Below, piece after piece: positions 59,384-64,000 of a stretch of DNA of 64,000 nucleotides (its first letter is position 1; every line of letters starts with the position of its first letter). Source of the stretch: Rotaria sp. Silwood1. Taxonomy: Eukaryota > Rotifera > Eurotatoria > Philodinida > Philodinidae. The stretch spans positions 1,524,991 through 1,588,990 of the forward strand of contig CAJNOP010000014.1 of NCBI GenBank assembly GCA_905250075.1. The letters run 5' to 3'. Both the position numbers and the translations under genes were made by a program. Under the pieces are notes generated by a model. That model worked only from the letters and a program-made list of their open reading frames with translations, was not told the DNA's origin and did not search any database.

Positions 59384-62300
59384 ATGCACGGAGAAAGAAA
59401 AGGACGGTCTTCATCAACACCATCTCAATCCATGCTTACCGATGAAACAAATACAAATACATCTACATCAATGGAATCAGCTTGCCTACCAATCGGTTGT
59501 TCAGTTAGTGCGAAATATCGAGGAGCATTTTGTTCAGGTAAATTTTCTTACAAATACAAGATAATAGGAATCTATGAAATCTTCCAAGTCATATATTTCT
59601 CCGCAATACTCATAAAAACTGGTGATAGCGTTTACGACTTTCGATTTCGGTTATAAAGAAAGAATTCAAATTAATCGAGAACAGACGGCTCTAACGCATT
59701 AACATTAACAAAATGCATTGATAAACATTCGACTATGTCAGTATGAACAGACTTCGAAAATATTCATCCGTGTTGATACAATACACCATGATAAAACATT
59801 TTCAAAAATAAACGCCCGTATAGCGCACATCCTAAAGATGGTAGCTATCAAAGAGGCTAAAGCGAAAATATTAGGATTTTCACAAGCTACGCAAAGCATC
59901 GTCTCAAAAATGATATTTTTACAAATTACTCAAAGACAAATCCATAACTTTATCAGCAAACACATAAAACTCGGGGACAATCATGATTTTATTGTATTTA
60001 ATAAATTGATTAAAGTATCAATAATTTACAGTATCGACTTAAGGTTATCCTTCTCAGAAACTGATTTCGGATTATCATGGTGTTAGAGAGAGATATTTAA
60101 CAAGCAATACTTAATGATAGCTCATTTGTGAACCTGAAACTCTCTATTGACCTTCATTCTATATATTTAATTGTTTTTATTTGAAAGAGTATGACAAAGC
60201 CCTTTTTTTTAAATTCTTACTTCTCATGTGGAACAGAAAAGTGACAAGTTGATGTTCTAGAAAAAAGCTCTCCAAAAACGAGACTTCATTCATGTAAGTG
60301 TTTGAGTATATACTAACAACAAAACTTAATTTAGCAAAATGGACGGTCATAGCTCTTTTCAATAAATAAAATTAAATATCTAGAATGACAACCTACATAG
60401 AATTCGAATTTATGTGATCAGAAAAGCATTTTTTTTAGGAAAAACGGTACGATACGTTAGCTTTTTTATGTACATTTGAACAGAACAATCACTAACTATC
60501 ACATATATTTTAAGAATTGTGTATAGATAAATTTGTATTATAGCTTGTTAAACTTCGTTAAGAAAGTAGTTATCTTTTTCACAATGTGAACATTGTGAAT
60601 TTACTTGAAAATGTTCTCATAAAAATCAACGGTGAGTTGCCCTAGTCCTCTTTTTTTAACAAAAAGTAATTACACTCATCAAATGTGTTTCACACCGTTA
60701 TGAAAAACTAAAATGTTAATTATGATTTATGAATAGTGATTAGAAAGAAAGGACAAATAATATCATATTGATATGATGCGTGTCAATTACGTCTTTTTTG
60801 ATATTTTTCTTTTTCTCATCATGGTTGGATGAACTTTACATTTTTTTTTTTGGATCATTGTGAAATTTATCGAAATACTATCTTGTTCGTTTAGTAATGC
60901 TGACTTTCCATCAGTGACGCATCGAAGACTTTAGGAAAGGATGACAAGCATAGTCATAAAACGTATTGTAAACTTCATTAGAGTTAAGTCGGCTTATTTC
61001 GAGGTGTTTTGTACCGAAAACAATATTGCGAAAAAGGATGATGATTGCTTTCAGTGCCAAACCTCTAAATTCATTTCTGCCTGGAATACAAAGTAATGAA
61101 AAAACTTTCTTTCTTCAAAAGAAGAATCCTATTTTGTCTTAGCTGAATATGACGGAAGTCAAATTAAAAATTTTGTAAAACCTGAGGTATTCATTTAAAA
61201 TCATGTTGTTACTGGCAGAAGATACTTCACAAGGAAACTATTCGCACTGATGAACTTCGTATTAGTTTATCTTTTTTTCATTGGTAGGACTCATAGTCTA
61301 GGTAAAATTCGTGCTATTAGCTGTGTCTTCTCGAACTTCGCTCATTAGACTAAATTTTCAGCGTATTGTAGAGTATGATCGAAAAAACTAGCAACAAAGA
61401 ATTTTTATCTAAAATCTCACTGAATAACAAATTTCATGATCTTTATGATATCCTGAGAGCTTCAACTCTAACGGAAATTATTATTCACAAAAGTTTCCTT
61501 GTCAGACTATCTTACCACGCAATTACCTTAATTTTCATTTTTTTGAGAACGAAGAGAACAGGCCTTAAGTTAATTTGTTAAACATATTTTTCTATTAATA
61601 ACAATAATTATTTTATGTTTCATATTGTTATCTCACATGACTGTTCTAATACTTGTTTGTAATTTATTTTTCTAATGAGAAAAATTCTTGAACTATATAA
61701 TCGCTTTTGATCCGCGACTATGTGTATCACGTAGACTCTAACAATCTATGAATACTCGTAGAAGGACACGGACTTGTAGTTTATTACTGCCGATACATCG
61801 CACAAGGAGACTAGTTTTCAAATTTCGGCTTGAAACTTTCCATAGAGGTAGAATTTAATGAGAATAGTTTAGTATAAGAGTTTTAAATTATTTCAAATAT
61901 TCCTATCCTAAGATATATTAATAATAAAAGCTAGCAGATTTGATGTTCTTATTTTCGGAAGAGAGTAAATAAAAAAACTTTGTCTCTATGCAAAGTTTCA
62001 AGTCGATATTCGAAAATCAGTTTTTCTCTTACCATAGCACTCATTTTAAAATTACTATAAGAGCGCAATATCTCAGAGGCAATCAGCAAATGGCTTGAGC
62101 TTCTCTTAGAGTATTCATAGTTCATTAGAATGTCCATGATGCATATAGTGTAGGTTCTGAAGAAATGAATCAATTGAGAGATCTTTTTTTCATAAAATTT
62201 TTAAAAAAAGAAAAATGAATAATTTCTTATTTTTTTTTTTATTTATAGCTCAAGTTAAAACAATTGAAAGACAAGTAAAATTAAAAGTCGTATTAGTTGA

Positions 62301-63100
62301 TACAAGTGATACAATAATTATTTCTGAAGAACAAATTGCACAACCTGTTCCATTACGTATTGGTAATACTGTAACTATACGTATACCATTATCAAATCAT
62401 CATGATTTTAATTCACATCTTTCACGTAGTGCCTTAGCAACTCTAATTAATAATAATGATAATTACGATGAAAAACAAGCAATAATTAAACAAATTTATG
62501 ATAATAGTATATATACAGTTGTATTTAATGATGGTGATGAAAAATCTTTAAGACGTTCATCACTTTGTTTACAAGGTATACGCTTATATCAAACACGTAT
62601 TGATCAACATAAACTTCTTGACGATATATCAACAACATCATCATCATCGTCATTATCAACAATAACAATGAATAGTAATAATACAACATCAATTGTTGCT
62701 GTTCGACGTCATAATAATAATCAAAATGTATTTCCAGCACTAATACTTAAACGTAAAACATTAGCTGATTATATATGGGTTAAAAGTTTTCTTAATGGTA
62801 GAGAATATATTGTTCATAAAACTAAAGATGTTGAACCATATAAAAATAATTCTCATATTCAATCATTATGTCGTTTAACATCAAAACAAGCAACAAAAGC
62901 ATGTGATAAATATATTAAATATAATCATATACCAGCTATATGGAAAAAGAAAAAATCAAATAATACACATGATGATCAGAATGATACAAGTGATAGTAAT
63001 TCAAGTTCAAGTGAATCTGATTTTGATGATAGTGATGATGAAACAATTGAACAAAAAGATTCATTTATAGCACAATTATTTGCTTTTATGGATGATAGAG
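59384..63100 (+). CDS. ARID4: ARID4-like chromatin protein, 5' part (runs off right edge)
   Basis: Member of the ARID4A/ARID4B (RBBP1) family, subunits of the SIN3-HDAC corepressor. Exon 1 59384-59537 and exon 2 62249-63100 join in phase (G|CT) and give 335 residues. Blocks in order: CLPIGCSVSAKYRGAFCSAQ, VKTIERQVKLKVVL, QPVPLRIGNTVTIRI, YTVVFNDGDEKSLRRSSLCL (Tudor domain), then the RBB1NT region (VFPALILKRK; YIWVKSFLNGREYIVHKTKD; HIPAIW) and an acidic Ser/Asp/Glu tract ending QLFAFMDDRG, after which family members enter the ARID DNA-binding domain. That domain, the chromobarrel and the stop were not found before 64000, so the gene continues beyond the window. Intron 1 is 2.7 kb. The acceptor AG lies 45 nt before the ATG. 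The donor GTAAAT follows at 63101. Confidence 0.88.
61690..62035. repeat. diverged dispersed repeat, copy B, in ARID4 intron 1
   Basis: Matches copy A at 49590-50060 in the same orientation (GACTATGTGTATCACGTAG, TTGTAGTTTATTACTG, and TGTCTCTATGCAAAGTTTC followed by AAGTCGATATTCGAAAA). The right end (reverse complement) also matches an internal block at about 61820-61855 (GTTTTCAAATTTCGGCTTGA), so the copy contains an inverted repeat. Confidence 0.6.
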
Positions 63101-63437
63101 GTAAATTAAACAATATTAAAAGTATATAAAAGAAATCAAGATTTTTCTTATGAGCCGTGAATCAGTCTATAATAGTTTCAAGATCAAGATATTGAACCAG
63201 AGCTTTTTCTGATGTAGGAAAAAGAAATAATATAATAATCTTTCACACAAGAAAGATATGAACTAACATAATATTTATGATGATAATAGTTCTATTCTGC
63301 AAAATCAAAAAAAAAAAAACAAAATAAAATCATAAGAGCACAAACAACATTTGTATAGATCAATAAAGAAGAGGTAAAAGAAAATGCACAACGAAAACGT
63401 AGAAAATAAGCGATACCTACAATAACAGGCAAGAACA

Positions 63438-63720
63438 TTTACATTTGATAATCAATTTTTGCAGCAAAACGAACACGAAATTTACCAGCTAATTGTTTGA
63501 GATCTAAATCAGTTCTTTTTTCAGTTAATGTAAGATCTACGCCACTAAATTGATGTTCAGTTCATGTATTTGTTTCTGAATTTGAATGAATTTGTCAAAG
63601 TATTCTAGAAGACTAAGATCGGCAACTCTTAATTAAGCTGGCATCACGCATTCAGTTGTTTTCAAAAGAGCTGAACCATTCAAACAAATCAGTTCTAGAA
63701 ATGTGGCAGCTCATACTTCT
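63438..63720 (-). pseudogene. broken coding fragment of unknown family
   Basis: Minus-strand translation gives coding-like pieces separated by a stop and a one-base shift: AATFLELICLNGSALLKT (about 63705 down), a stop, LSLLEYFDKFIQIQKQIHEL, a shift near 63545, then GVDLTLTEKRTDLDLKQLAG followed by KFRVRFAAKIDYQM and TAA. Helical, leucine-rich character, but I do not recognise the family. It lies in what should be ARID4 intron 2. Reads as an old gene copy or processed remnant. Confidence 0.35.
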
Positions 63721-64000
63721 ATGAATCTGTTCTGTTTTGGAAACTCTATAAAATAACTAGATCTTTTCATTGACAACTGAAATAGTTACTGAATAACATG
63801 TTTACATTACCATTATCGACAGACATAATTCACACTAAAAGAACTGGTTTATTGAATTGTAACTCATCACAGGCCTAGTTATGAGCTTTGTATCAAAATT
63901 CTAAGATCAATGTATACATAAAATTTTAGATTGAAATTCTGAAGTTTATTTTTTTAGAAAGTACTTAAAAATGGATCATGAGTCAATAAATTGGTTATAA

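Noticed and set aside
1-64000. CRISPR arrays, bacterial operons, phage or plasmid systems
   Set aside because: The genes are spliced eukaryotic genes; no regularly spaced repeat-spacer array or ribosome-binding sites.

Overview
The window reads as nuclear DNA of a small AT-rich animal genome, most likely a bdelloid rotifer (Rotaria/Adineta type). The grounds are: metazoan multi-exon genes with mostly 50-60 bp introns and a minority of 1-3 kb introns; a 3' splice acceptor (polypyrimidine-AG) just upstream of nearly every start codon, as expected for spliced-leader trans-splicing, which is known in bdelloids; interstitial degenerate tracts of the (TGTGGG)n telomere type described in bdelloids; and a GC-richer isoprenoid-synthase-like gene that looks acquired. 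The species call is an inference.

Left part (1-25 kb), gene-poor and decayed: the end of a THEG-repeat-like gene (minus); a complete AMPA/kainate-type ionotropic glutamate receptor (1139-6721, plus) with arginine encoded in the genome at the Q/R site; a secreted TIL-domain protease-inhibitor-like gene (minus) broken by a 255 bp inverted-repeat insertion with an 8 bp target duplication and by a frameshift; a small ubiquitin-fold protein; a methyltransferase with an in-frame TGA; a truncated F-box gene; a three-exon class I isoprenoid-synthase-like gene (candidate horizontal transfer); a HIT-like protein; and one exon resembling a fungal-type MFS permease. Four head-to-head telomere-like G-rich/C-rich tracts and two other foldback structures lie between 13.1 and 24.8 kb.

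Right part (25-64 kb), a dense run of conserved genes. Rab escort protein CHM/REP (minus) is divergent from RNA polymerase III subunit RPC5/POLR3E. An ARAP-like ArfGAP-RhoGAP starts 115 bp after POLR3E. Then come LONRF (RING-TPR-RING-LON), a Zip3/RNF212-like RING protein, GID4 (degron receptor of the CTLH/GID ligase), CTU1 (tRNA wobble-uridine thiolation) and, 112 bp later, ARID4 (chromatin), which runs off the right edge. Large introns hold a hAT-type non-autonomous element with a perfect 8 bp duplication, a ~200 bp-arm inverted repeat and a dead Tc1/mariner transposase.

The right-hand genes are housekeeping or regulatory and do not form one pathway. Two closely spaced same-strand pairs (POLR3E-ARAP and CTU1-ARID4) could be co-transcribed and resolved by trans-splicing. 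Exon boundaries were derived by hand from GT/AG sites, reading-frame phase and remembered family features; no database search was run.
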